From Xestospongia bergquistia (lineage: Eukaryota > Porifera > Demospongiae > Haplosclerida > Petrosiidae), in contig OZ014414.1 in the NCBI GenBank assembly GCA_963965975.1, forward strand, positions 4,315,501 to 4,379,500: DNA of 64,000 nt. Direction: 5' to 3'. Below the pieces are notes generated by a model. The model searched no databases and was not told the DNA's origin. It saw only the letters and a list, made by a program, of their open reading frames with translations. The position numbers were made by a program, and so were the translations under genes. Below, piece after piece: positions 38,747 through 48,640 of the stretch. The stretch's first letter is position 1, and each line of letters starts with the position of its first letter.

Positions 38747-39307
38747 ATTTTGTTTGTTTTATGTGTGACATATAATAATTAACTACTAGACTTTTTGTAG
38801 TAAAATTATTTTTTCATGCACAGTGAATTTGAATAATTAATAAACAGTATTTGTGATTGTCAAGTTTGAGTTAATAAATATCAAGAACTTATCACCTACT
38901 TTAGAAAAGAACTTCTCTTAAATGTCCGTTTATTCGTCCATGAGTTCATGTTTTCAAAGAGATGTATATTCAGAACTGTACGTAGAAATTTCTCCAAATT
39001 TTGACAGTTAATTCTTTACATATTATATACTGTTCAAAAGCAGAGATAATGTTCAAGCTATAATTGTTATCAAGATATGGTCATCGTTCAAATCTACATA
39101 AGAATGTCCGTTTTATCATGATCTCAAGTGTACAGGATATATGCTTGTAAATTGTGGAAAAAGGTTTCTTTTTCAGTATATTCTTTGCAATAACTATATG
39201 ATGGATTGGGGCACTCGAAGCTGGTGTCGAAAGTCAGCTTCGAATGCTCTGTTTATTTAAAAACAGTAAAAACACCAGAGTGTCCGATCATTGAGCCACG
39301 CCTCTAA
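38747..39307. other. AT-rich spacer with one hairpin
   Basis: No ORF or repeat family is recognised. A 13-bp arm hairpin with one mismatch (GCACTCGAAGCTG and CAGCTTCGAATGC) lies at 39211-39247 with an 11-nt loop. Satellite resumes at about 39308. Confidence 0.6.
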
Positions 39308-40033
39308 TGGGACTAACTAAATAAACTGCAATTAACAGTTTAGTAAGTTGGTTTGCATTAATGCTCTAAAGTCTTTAAGTTAAAGACTTTAGAAGGTTTA
39401 GACTATTGAGTGAAGTTTATAAAGTAAACTGCACAGTCTAAAAGACTTAATGTGACTAACTAAATAAACGGCTATTAACAGTTTAGTAAGTTGGTTTGCG
39501 TTAACGCTCTAAAGTCATTAATTTAAAGACTTTAGAAGGCTAGACTATTGAGTGAAGTTTATAAAGTAAACTGCTCAGTCTAAAGGACTAAATGGGACTA
39601 ACTAAATAAAGTGCAATTTACAGTTTAGTAAGTTGGTTTGCTTTAACGCTTTAAAGTCTTTACTTTTAAGACTTTAGAAGGTTTAGACTATTGCGTGAAG
39701 ATTATAAAGTAAATTGTTCAGTCTAAAAGACTTAATGGGACTAACTAAATAAACTGCTATTAACAGTTTAGTAAGTTGGTTTGCATTAAGGGTCTAAAGT
39801 CTTTAATTTAAAGACTTTAGAAGGTTTAGACTATCGAGTTAAGTTTATAAAGTAAACTGCTCAGTCTAAAAGAGTTAACGTTACTAACTAAATAAACTGC
39901 AATTAACATTTTAGTAAGTTGGTTTGAATTAACGCTCTAAAGTCTTTAATTTAAAGACTTTAGAAGGTTTAGACTATTGAGTGAAGTTTATAAAGTAAAC
40001 TGCTCAGTCTAAAGGATTTAATGGTACTAACTA
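39308..40033 (+). repeat. Divergent satellite subfamily, direct orientation
   Basis: Five monomers are related to the main satellite but carry fixed differences: GTTGGTTTGC, CTTTAATTTAAAG in the palindrome, and TAATGGGACTAAC. They are more diverged from one another than monomers of the main array, as expected at an array edge. The block is cut at a TA by the Tc1-like element. Confidence 0.9.
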
Positions 40034-40827
40034 TACTCTGTCTGAGTTGAGAAAAGCCCTTTATTAAAAAAAAGGTGTTTTATGCATGGAATGTAACGTG
40101 AGGTATTTCCTCGCCTGTTAGCGCTGAAGTACGTGTTAAGTGTATTCGTTATTTGTTCACGTGGATGTCATGCGAACACACCACGTTTTTTCTCGTGCTT
40201 GTAAGTGGAGAAAGATTCCGATCACAAACAAAGGAGGTTGCTGTGAATGTCTATGAATATTTCGAGGAACTTGGCAGGCGCAAACGAACTGAAGGATCTC
40301 TGAAACAAACCTGTGATGCCCCAGGACTTTCACGTTCCAGTATCAATCTGACAGTTCTGATGACGAATGATTTTAGACATTTTCAGTTTTCCTTATTTGT
40401 CAAAAGGTTTTTTTCAAAACCATGTTGGCTTTATAGCTGCCCAAAATTGCAAAAGACGATACCTGGTTATCATTTTAATAGTATAATTGATACAAAGGCA
40501 TTTATTTTTATAATTAGAATTGTAATTTTGACTTGCCACGTGATAGTCGGCTGGCTTCTCGGTGATAGTTGGCTGACTTTTCGAGGTGAAAATCGATTTT
40601 TGTTATCTGCTCGAAGGTGTGCAATTTAAAGTATGCAAAAGGGATGCCATTCAAAATGTATGGAGTTTTATAGTTTGATACTTTATCGTAGCGCTAGAGA
40701 GCCAAATTTTATATATAAAATGCACGTTTGCAAGCTGAATCGATTGGTGCAAGTCCCATGTGGATAGCACGTAAAACGGCAAAGTTATTCACACGTCTGG
40801 GTGGCTTTTCTCAACTCGGACAGAGTA
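40034..40827 (+). mobile_element. Tc1/mariner-like element, 794 bp, TA target duplication
   Basis: Terminal inverted repeats of 25 bp with one mismatch open TACTCTGTCTGAG at 40034-40058 and close at 40803-40827. TA flanks both ends (40032-40033 and 40828-40829), splitting a satellite ACTAACTAAATAAAC. A TA duplication and short TIRs are typical of Tc1/mariner. The element is too short for a full transposase and is probably non-autonomous. A second, truncated inverted copy is at 56066-56394. Confidence 0.88.
40153..40629 (+). pseudogene. ORF with possible transposase N-terminal remnant in the Tc1-like element
   Basis: A 158-codon ORF. Residues 23-62 (FRSQTKEVAVNVYEYFEEL, then GRRKRTEGSLKQTCDAPGLSRSSIN) resemble a helix-turn-helix DNA-binding head of Tc1/mariner-type transposases, where a basic stretch precedes a short SRSSI recognition helix. 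After about residue 66 the sequence loses any recognisable pattern and no DDE/D catalytic block is seen. The resemblance is by pattern only. It is probably a truncated leftover rather than a working protein. Confidence 0.45.
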
Positions 40828-40829
40828 TA

Positions 40830-40985
40830 AATAAACTGCTATTAACAGTTTATTTGTTTGTTTGTGTTAATGCTCTGAAGTCTTTAATTTAAAGACTTTA
40901 GAAGGTTTAGACTGTTGATTGAAGTTTATAAAGTAAATTGCTCAGTCTAAAAGACTTAAAGGGACTAAATATATAAAGGGACTAT
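40830..40985 (+). repeat. Satellite monomer right of the Tc1-like element, direct orientation
   Basis: TAAATAAACTGCTATTAACAG continues the interrupted monomer and runs one unit to AAGGGACTATTGG, where orientation switches. Confidence 0.85.
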
Positions 40986-42520
40986 TGGGTGTACTTTTTA
41001 AAGTAGTCTAAACCTTCTAAAGTCTTTAAATTAAAGACTTTAGAGCGTTAATGGAAAGAAACTTAATAAACTGTTAATGGCAGTTTATTTAGTTAGTCCC
41101 TTTAAGTCCTTTAGTCTGAGCAGTTTACTTTATAAAGTTAACTCTACAGTCTCAACCTTCTAAAGTCATTGAATTAAAAACTTTAGAACGTTAATGAAAC
41201 AAAGTTAATAAGCTTTTAATGGCAGTTTATTTACTTAGTCCCTTTAAGTCCCTTAGTCTATGCAGTTTATTTTATAAACTAAACTCAATAGTCAAAACCA
41301 TATAAAGTCTTTAAATTAAAGACTTTAGAGAGTTAATGCAAACAAACTTAATAAACTGTTACACACCAACTTAGTAAACTGTTAAATGCAGCTTATTTAG
41401 TTGGTCCCTTTAAGTCCTTTAGTCTGAACAGATTACTTTAGAAAGTTCACTCAATAGTCTAAACCTTCTAAAGTTTTTAAATTAAAGACTTTAGTGCTTT
41501 AATACAAACCAACTTAATAAACCGTTAATTGATGTTTATTTAGTTAGTCCATTTAAGTCCTTTAGTCTGAGCATTTTCATTTTTAAAGTACACCCAATAG
41601 TCTAAACCTTCTAAAGTCTTTAAATTAAAGACTTTAAAGCGTTAATGCAAACAAACTTAATAAACTGTTAATGGTAGTTTATTTAGTTAGTCGTTTTAAG
41701 GCCTTTAGTCTCAGCAGTTTATTTTATAACCTTAAGTCAATAGTCTAAACTTCTAAAGTCTTTAAATTAAAGACATTAGAGCGTTATTGGAAACAAACTT
41801 GATAAAATGTTAATTCCAGTTTATTTAGTTAGTCCCTTTAAGTCTTTTATTTTGAGCAGTTTACTTTATAAAATTCACTCAATAATCTAAACCTTCTAAA
41901 GTCTTTAAATTAAAGACTTTAGAGCATTAATGCAAACAAACTTAATAAACTGTTAATGGCAGTTTATTTAGTTAGTCGGTTTAAGTCCTTTAGTCTTTGC
42001 AGTTTACTTAATAAACTGAAATCAATAGCCTAACCCTCTTGAAGTCTTTAAATTAAAGACTTGAATGTTTTAATACACACCAACTTAGTAAACAATTAAT
42101 TGCAGCTTATTTGGTTGGTCCCTTTAAGTCCTTTAGTCTGAACAGATTACTTTAGAAAGTTCACTCAATAGTCTAAACCTTCTAAAGTCTTTAAATTAAA
42201 GACTTTAGAGCATTAATGCAAACAAAGTTAATAAGCTGTTAATGGCAGTTTATTTACTTAGTCCCTTTAAGTCCCTTAGTCTCAGCAGTTTATTTTATAA
42301 ACTAAACTCAATAGTCTAAACCTTCTAAAGTTATTAAATTAAAGACTTTAGAGCATTAATGCGAAGAAACTAAATATATTGTTAATGGCAGTTTATTTAT
42401 TTAGTCCCTTTAAGTCCTTTAGTCCTAGCAATTTACTTTATAAAGTTAACTCAATAAAATGCAAAGTGCTTAGACTAAAGGACTTAAAGAAACTAACTAA
42501 ATGAACAGCAGTGAACATTT
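40986..42520 (-). repeat. Divergent satellite subfamily in inverted orientation, about 11 monomers
   Basis: From about 40990 the same monomer reads as its reverse complement (TCTAAACCTTCTAAAGTC, AACTGTTAATGGCAG, TTAGTCCCTTTAAGTCC). Decay increases toward 42500. The direct-to-inverted junction is near 40985. Confidence 0.9.
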
Positions 42521-43070
42521 TTTAATTAAACTGCCTAGGTTAAAGGACTCAGAGAGTATAACTCAATAAACTGCAATTGACAGTTTATTAAGTTCATTTC
42601 CATTAAATCTTGAAACTCTTTAATTTAAAGGATTGTTAGGGTTTACAGTATTTTGGTAAACTTAACAATGCGAACTACTTACAATAATGGGTTTATACTT
42701 ACCACTCCAAACTATTTGCAATAAAGGCTTAAAGACATTTAGTCTATTAACTGGAATAGAGTCTTCTATTGCTAAAATGTATATTTTAATGTGTATATTT
42801 TTTGTGGAAATTGCAGTTTTTAAAAACTTTTTTCTATGTTTTTGGTGCCAAAATATGCAAGTCCTAATTTTTTTTGTGCCAAAAATATGTGTTTTAACCC
42901 TTGTTTAAAAATTTTTTGGCAGCAAAATGTGTCAATTGTCACAGTCTCTTTAGAAAGCATTTTAGTACGAAAATTGCACATGTTTTAAACCCTTTTGCTA
43001 ATTTTTTTAGGTGCCCAAAACGCTGATATTTGAAAACCCATTTTGCTAAAAAAAGGAACAGGTATTTATG
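42521..43070. other. AT-rich sequence with homopolymer runs
   Basis: It starts with a heavily decayed satellite trace and then has T-rich and A-rich runs with recurrent TTTTGTGCCAAAA-like words, also seen at 48290-48640. No supported gene; the short ORFs here are low complexity. Confidence 0.5.
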
Positions 43071-43248
43071 TGAACCCTTTAACGGGTGGTTGCGTAATTA
43101 TGAGCAGGCGGATGCAATTATTGAGTGGGTGGAATCGCAATTTTGCACAGTAACTATTACCGAGGCACCTGGACTGTTTTTCGAAAGCAAGAACGTGAAT
43201 ATGATTGCAATCACTGGTTTGTAAAGCTATCAACATGGCTAAAGCGTC

Positions 43249-45165
43249 ATGGCATTGACATGCAGAAGGTTTATACAGTTGCCTTCTGACCCAGACCTCC
43301 TTTTACAGTGTATTGATGGTGCTGAAAGTGACTATTCAGACAGTGATTTCTACTGCTACATTGATGAAGAAGAAGCACTGACAGATCCTTTGCAAAGCCA
43401 TTTACTAGCAAGGCTGACTTCTGAAAGCTTTGTAATAAATGTAACTCTTCAGCTCCACCTTTACCAGCAAGAAGCAGTTTCCTAGCTCCACCTACACCCA
43501 CGGATAAGATGATTTTACACACATGTACAAAATAATAATAATTATTGTAGTTCATCCATTGGTTGCCACCTCTCCAGCAACAGCTTTGCCCTGTACTAGC
43601 ACTACTGCTACAGCTAGCCTACCTATAGTTAACTAAAGACTACCAATAATAGCAAAGTAACTTTATAGTTCATCCATTTACTGCATCACCTGGGCTTACT
43701 CTTGATATAACCAACAAACCACCACTTGCTTTCTTCAATCTATACTTTTCATCAGCAGTAAAAGATTTGATCTTTGTGGAAACAGCTACCTATCCTGTGT
43801 CAAATTGAATCTTACTTGCATGATCATCCCAACGCTCTTGGTCATGACTGGAGTAGAAATCTGATAAAGCATGAGGAAGTTGACCCATTACTAGCCATAA
43901 TAATTACAAAGGGACTAGTTAGATATCTGTCTGTGAGGTATTCATTATAACCAAGGAAATAGATTGATATGAATTGCAAGTTTTATTTATTACACTTACT
44001 TGTAATTGTAATTTTATTAGGAAGCCCTAAAAATTTGTGAATTTCCTGTACAACTTACTTATTTGTAGATCATACTGGAGCAGCAAATGGTCATTTCATA
44101 GTGATATAGTCAGTCATATCATGCAGAAGGTTTGAATTATTGATGAAATCCTGATCAGCTTAACGAGTCATTCTAGTTGGTTTATATTCCCAATAGAGAA
44201 ATTGCTGTTGATGAGAGTATCATTGGACACAAAGGAAGACTCTCGTGGTTCTAGTACATGCTCAAGAAGCCCACTAAATGGGATATTATACTTACTATAA
44301 TGGTTGTTAACGAGTCATACAGGAAAAGAGAAGATGGTGTCCCTGAGCAAGGGCTAGCGTACAAAGTGATCTCATGTCTCCTTTATCAATAAGTGGATAT
44401 CATGTGTGTACCAATATACACTTTTCGCTGAATCAGAAGGGATTGAGTAGAGAATTTCAATTAGTAAAATTAACAAATGGTAAAAAGTAACAATCAACTG
44501 TACTTACGTTAGCCTAAAATGTAAGATGTAGGTTAAGTCTATTCTTATTATGCAACAGATGGATTTTCGTGTCCGAAGTGGTCTGACAAGCTAGTGGTAC
44601 ACATGTTATCAACCTTGCATAATGAAAATATGATAGATAAGCGGAGGAGAACCAGAGCAGTAGATGGAGGAGTAGACGTGGCAAAAGTAGTTGAAGAATA
44701 CAATACGATATGGGCGGAGTCGACAAGTGCAATCAACTCCTACTATATTATGGATATGTACGCAGGTCAGGCAAGTAGTGGAAGAAAGTATTATTTCACT
44801 TATTTGATGTATCCATTGTTAACACCAATATTTTGCACAATATAGTTGCTGAAAACCTTTACCACACATTGGCAGCCGGATACTAGACGGTCATAAATAA
44901 CCAGTTGACAGAAGGCACATTGCCTCAACAACAGTACTTCCAATGAGATTGAGCGAACATGGATTTCCAGAACCTGTTCAAAAAGATGCACCTTATGGAG
45001 TACGTCCCAGTCTAATGTATGCAAGGCCCGAGGAAAAAAGATCACAAAAACAGTACCAATGTAACATTTGTAAAACTCATTTGTATGTACTCCCATTTTT
45101 TAAAGATTACCATACCATACCAAATTACATTATGAATACTAAGAATCATCCTCATATACATCAAT
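43249..45165 (+). pseudogene. piggyBac transposase pseudogene
   Basis: Fragments in order: an acidic N-terminal ORF from 43249 (ESDYSDSDFYCYIDEEEALTD); about 43680-43790, PLAFFNLYFSSAVKDLIF, matching the DDE_Tnp_1_7 start; about 43860-43930, a helix like EVDPLLAIIITKGLVRYLS; about 44190-44280, REIAVDESIIGHKGR with the first catalytic Asp, then KKPTKWD; about 44690-44830, reading in shifted frames as MGGVDKCNQLL and VLFHLFDVSIVN, with the later Asp pair; and about 45050-45090, a Cys-rich YQCNICKTH tail. Several stops and frameshifts separate these blocks, and the second Asp region is not recognisable. It is dead as a protein. Together they support a plus-strand piggyBac gene. Confidence 0.75.
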
Positions 45166-45319
45166 AACAATCTTTGTGTCTAGACTTTATGTACACTTGT
45201 GTAATAATATGTATATACATTGTCATGAATCGTTCCAAATGGCCTTACGATAGTCCAATTTGATCATATACGATTTCAATAAGATTGTTAAGAAGAAAAA
45301 TACAAGACTTCACACTGGT

Positions 45320-45392
45320 GTTGAAGAAATCATTAAACCTGTGATGATAGAGGACTACAATCAATACATGGGTGGGGTCAATCTAAGTTAAG
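45320..45392 (+). pseudogene. Second piggyBac transposase scrap
   Basis: This reads IKPVMIEDYNQYMGGV before diverging into AT-rich repeat. It duplicates the motif already present near 44690 and lies downstream of the Cys-rich tail, so it comes from another piggyBac copy or an internal duplication. Confidence 0.6.
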
Positions 45393-45411
45393 TCTAAGTT
45401 AATCTACTAGA

Positions 45412-45438
45412 TTATATATATTTAATTATAATTACATA

Positions 45439-45474
<36 letters not shown>

Positions 45475-45482
45475 AATATATA
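45412..45482. repeat. AT microsatellite
   Basis: (TA)n and ATATAC runs, imperfect. Confidence 0.9.
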
Positions 45483-45796
45483 TTATCTATTCCTGATAAC
45501 AAGAAAACACACACACTTACATTATACTTACATCAGCAATCAATTATAATGTATTGTTTCACTTTGCCATACTGTGTGTTGTGTCTATGTACACGGTTCT
45601 CTAACTGTCTCTTTGTATGTGTATTATAATATATTGCTCCACTTTGCCTGACTGTGTATTGTGTCTATACATACATGCTTCTTTTCCTCTCTGTGTGTAT
45701 ATGCACTTACATTATACATACACTACCTATCAGTTTTAATATATTCCCTGACTGTATGGTGTCTCTACATGGACATACGTCTCTTCCTTTCTGTGT

Positions 45797-45841
45797 TTGT
45801 GTGTGTGTGTATGTGTGTGTGTGTGCGTTAGTGGTGTGTTT
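45797..45841. repeat. GT microsatellite
   Basis: GTGTGTGT runs broken by TATG and CG inside a T/C-rich stretch (45540-45840) with repeated ACTGTGT and CTCTGTGTG words. Confidence 0.85.
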
Positions 45842-46009
45842 AGCAGTGGGTCTTTATAGAAGATACTATATTCACCTAGTTATAAATCATCCAAAAGGAA
45901 GATTACAAGTTTCACTTTAAGTACTATCAGCAAAGAAATGGCAGGCAAAACAGTAATATTATTACAAGAAAGAAAACTTACCTTGCTTTCTTTCCCAATT
46001 GAAAGTTAA

Positions 46010-46260
46010 CTCCACCCAAATAAATTGACAGGAAGTGATAGTGAGGTGTGTCAAAGAAACCCTTTGTTGTGCACTAGTTTACATTGTTTGGCTTAGAACA
46101 AAGTATCAACAGACTCCCCACACAACAAAGAGATCAACTGTATGTTGATCATTAAGTGTTCGTAGCATACTACAGAGTTGAGCATCCATTATATGGCTTT
46201 TATGGCTTTTCTTGTTGTTATGTAGCAACATCAACCTACCTACCCTGTCACACTAGTAAC
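46010..46260 (+). repeat. Copy of the piggyBac-2 internal region
   Basis: CTCCACCCAAATAAATT, CATTGTTTGGCTTAGAAC, CAACAGACTCCCCACACAAC and CCTGTCACACTAG match 37260-37560 in order. It marks the distal part of piggyBac-3 or a related element. Confidence 0.85.
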
Positions 46261-48090
46261 TTACCTGAAAGCATCATCTTGTTGCTAGAGTAAGCTTTTA
46301 AATCGTTGCTATTGTTGAAAAAGCATTATTGGAAAAGTAGCCGCCCATGGGCGTGATTACAGTTAATTTGCCACGCCTGTCAACTAAGAAAAGAAGCATG
46401 TCAGATAATGAACTTATTAGGACTAAAAAGCAACGACTTTGAAATGTGACAAACTTGCAAAGGTACTTCCAAAGATCCGAACTTGATTCTTTTTGAACAG
46501 GTAATTCCTGACACAATGAAAGCATGACTAGTTGTAAAAATTGATCAGGAAGAGCATGGAAAGGATAACACTTAGTAGAGCATCACTTTCATCTAATGGT
46601 TTCATTTTCTTGTTATTATTCACCAGCTAACTGTACTAATTTAGTGTGCAAATTCTTCAAGGGTTGATGCTTGGGAGACAGACCTATAAAGAAGAATTCA
46701 CAACCATCAAATAGTCTATTGACTGTTGGGCACAAGTTAAGTTGACTAATCAATATTGAAAATAATTGATGGAGATACAAAGTTATTTGTGGCTCTATCT
46801 GTTTTATGATAACTTTTAAAATACAATGCAATAGCTTCTAAACTAAACATCAACCTTTTTTCACTTAATGGATATTATTGTTTAATATTGATATAATATG
46901 TCCAAAGTTCAGTTTCAATGTACAATTACTGGAAAAATCATCAGGACTGAATTCATCTGACAGTTTGGTTGTATCTATGAAAAGTAGAAGTGTGTTTCAT
47001 TGTGACTATTGTTAAACTCACCAATTAGTTTAAGTTCCTGATATACATGAGCAACAAGTTCAGTACAAATTAATGAACTGAAGTTATCTTTGTAGTTTTT
47101 GAGAAATTCCAAGTATTCATCATTAACATTTACATTTACTGCAGACAATCAAATCTATTTGTCTCTTTCATACGGTCTTCCTTGAAGCTTCTTACCTACT
47201 TAAAATGTAAATAAAAATTTTAATTAATTATTTCGGTAGCTAACCTTCAACATATCTCACACATTACTTGTCGTTGCTCCTGTTAATTGATAAATTGCAA
47301 CACGATCATACCAGCCAGAGAAAATTTTGTTCTTTAGAGGGAAAACTTCCACTCCTTTATGGACTGTTCCCATATCAACATTAACAAGCCCCACCTTATT
47401 AGTACTGGACTCCCAACCCAAGTGGAATATGGAGGTCGTAATATATATATATATATATATATATATATTTCAAATATTTACACAACTAAACATATTTACT
47501 TACCAATCCAACGTGTGAAAAAACAGCTCCAACAAATATTTAATAATTGCTCCAGAACTTGTCGTCCCTGAAACAAATTATCTCCAGTTACAAATTTCAT
47601 TATATGCCTTTGTGGAAAAATCAGGTGAAGGTCTAATGTAATGTATGATCATGTGAATTATATTACTGAGGACTAACGCTATCTGAGATATTAAAGGTGG
47701 AGGACCAGTAGCTACAGGAGGTAATAAGTGGCAAAGCATGATGAAATGTATCAGGATGTAAATGAATTGGATTTGCTAGCAACTCCTAACTCTTTTTTCA
47801 GACATGATCCAATGTAAATGTATACATTGTTAAACTATGTTGCTCTAGTGTCTCTGCTTCTGTAATCATTCTATGTTGCTCTGGTGTCTCTGCTTCTGTA
47901 ATCATTCTAACTTCTCGAGATGAATACTTGATGACTGCTTCAACTTTCTCTGCAAATTTCAGTGCTTGCAAACATTCTGGACTGTATGAAACCTTCATAC
48001 AGCAACACATTCATTATCTCCATAAAATATTCTGGTAACATCTGAAATGATATGAACATCTGAATGAGTGTCATTAAATTGAGCTACATC
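46261..48090 (-). other. Possible minus-strand exon fragments, unidentified
   Basis: Several minus-strand reading frames look more protein-like than their surroundings: 46616-46831 (LCPTVNRLFDGCEFFFIGL), about 47270-47415 (KVGLVNVDMGTVHKG followed by AIYQLTGATTSNV) and 47798-48010 (SPECLQALKFAEKVEAVIK). The last contains a duplicated 13-residue segment, RMITEAETPEQH. GTAAGT on the minus strand near 46262 could be a splice donor. Stops lie between the fragments and I cannot build one frame-consistent model or name a family. It may be a host-gene relic or part of an element. Confidence 0.3.
47440..47469. repeat. TA microsatellite
   Basis: Uninterrupted (AT)n of about 28 bp. Confidence 0.9.
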
Positions 48091-48094
48091 TAGT

Positions 48095-48280
48095 TGTAGG
48101 TTTTGGGTTTAGAGTTTAGATTTTAAAATTTAGTGTTTACCATTTTGGTTTTAGGATTTAAGGTTTAGGGTTTAGGTTTTCAAGTTTAGGGTTTAGAAGT
48201 TAGGGTTTAGTGATTTAGAAATTCTCATTTCAGGTTTGGGTTTATGTTATAATGTTAGTATTTAGGGTTTATGGTTTAGG
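48095..48280 (+). repeat. Degenerate telomere-like TTTAGGG repeats
   Basis: GGTTTAGGGTTTAGG, GTTTAGGGTTTAGAAG and TTAGGGTTTAGTG recur with spacers over about 180 bp. They resemble decayed (TTTAGGG)n or (TTAGGG)n interstitial tracts. A simple G/T-rich origin is equally possible. Confidence 0.5.
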
Positions 48281-48289
48281 TGTATTTTA

Positions 48290-48640
48290 CGTCTATTTTA
48301 TCCCCTTTGTGGTGCGAAAAATACGCAAATTTTAATCCGATATTACCACAAAAATTCATGAATTTTGAAGACATCTTTTAAAAAGTTTTTGATGAAAAAA
48401 TACATGCATTTTAACCTCTGAAAATACTCATAATTTAAAAGACTTTTTGAAAACTTTTTGGGCATCTTTTCTCTTTTTCTATGTGTTTGGGTGTCCAAAA
48501 TATAGATATTTAGACACCTTTGTGCCAAAAAAGTAAGGGCACACTTTTAAAATTGTGTATTTTATGCACAAGATGTTCAATTTTCACATATATTTTTGCA
48601 AAATTAAATTAGAAAAAAACATTAAAAATTCCTTTATTTG
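48290..48640. other. AT-rich noncoding stretch
   Basis: Self-complementary words such as AAAATTCATGAATTTT and long A/T runs. Nothing coding is supported. Confidence 0.5.

Larger units (their letters stand above)
37028..39307 (+). mobile_element. piggyBac-2, left end plus internal region; right end not found
   Basis: The satellite palindrome is cut at TTAA (37024-37027) and followed by CCCTTTCACGGG, a piggyBac-type terminus. Two palindromic motifs follow: TGCGCAATTTTGCGCA at 37044-37059 and a related TGCAATTTTGCG at 37089-37100. 37028-37255 is similar to the left end of piggyBac-3 (43075-43300), and 37260-37560 is similar to 46010-46260. No transposase is present; a spliced PHD-encoding remnant occupies 37578-38746. 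No matching right TIR with TTAA precedes the satellite at 39308, so the right part is deleted or replaced. Confidence 0.7.
43075..46010 (+). mobile_element. piggyBac-3, decayed
   Basis: The left end CCCTTTAACGGG follows TGAA (43071-43074), presumably a mutated TTAA. Palindromic motifs lie at 43091-43106 and 43135-43149. The first 230 bp match the piggyBac-2 left end. A frameshifted transposase follows, then AT and GT microsatellites. Sequence from 46010 matches piggyBac-2's 37260-37560. The right terminus was not identified. Confidence 0.7.

Noticed and set aside
42687-42908. Phe/Leu-rich 73-codon ORF
   Set aside because: It is low-complexity T-rich sequence with no motif.
44514-45167. Several overlapping short ORFs on both strands
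   Set aside because: They are frameshifted or antisense readings of the piggyBac-3 transposase remnant; only the pseudogene is kept.
45654-45920. 88-codon ORF rich in Cys/Val/Tyr
   Set aside because: It is translation of a GT/TA microsatellite stretch.
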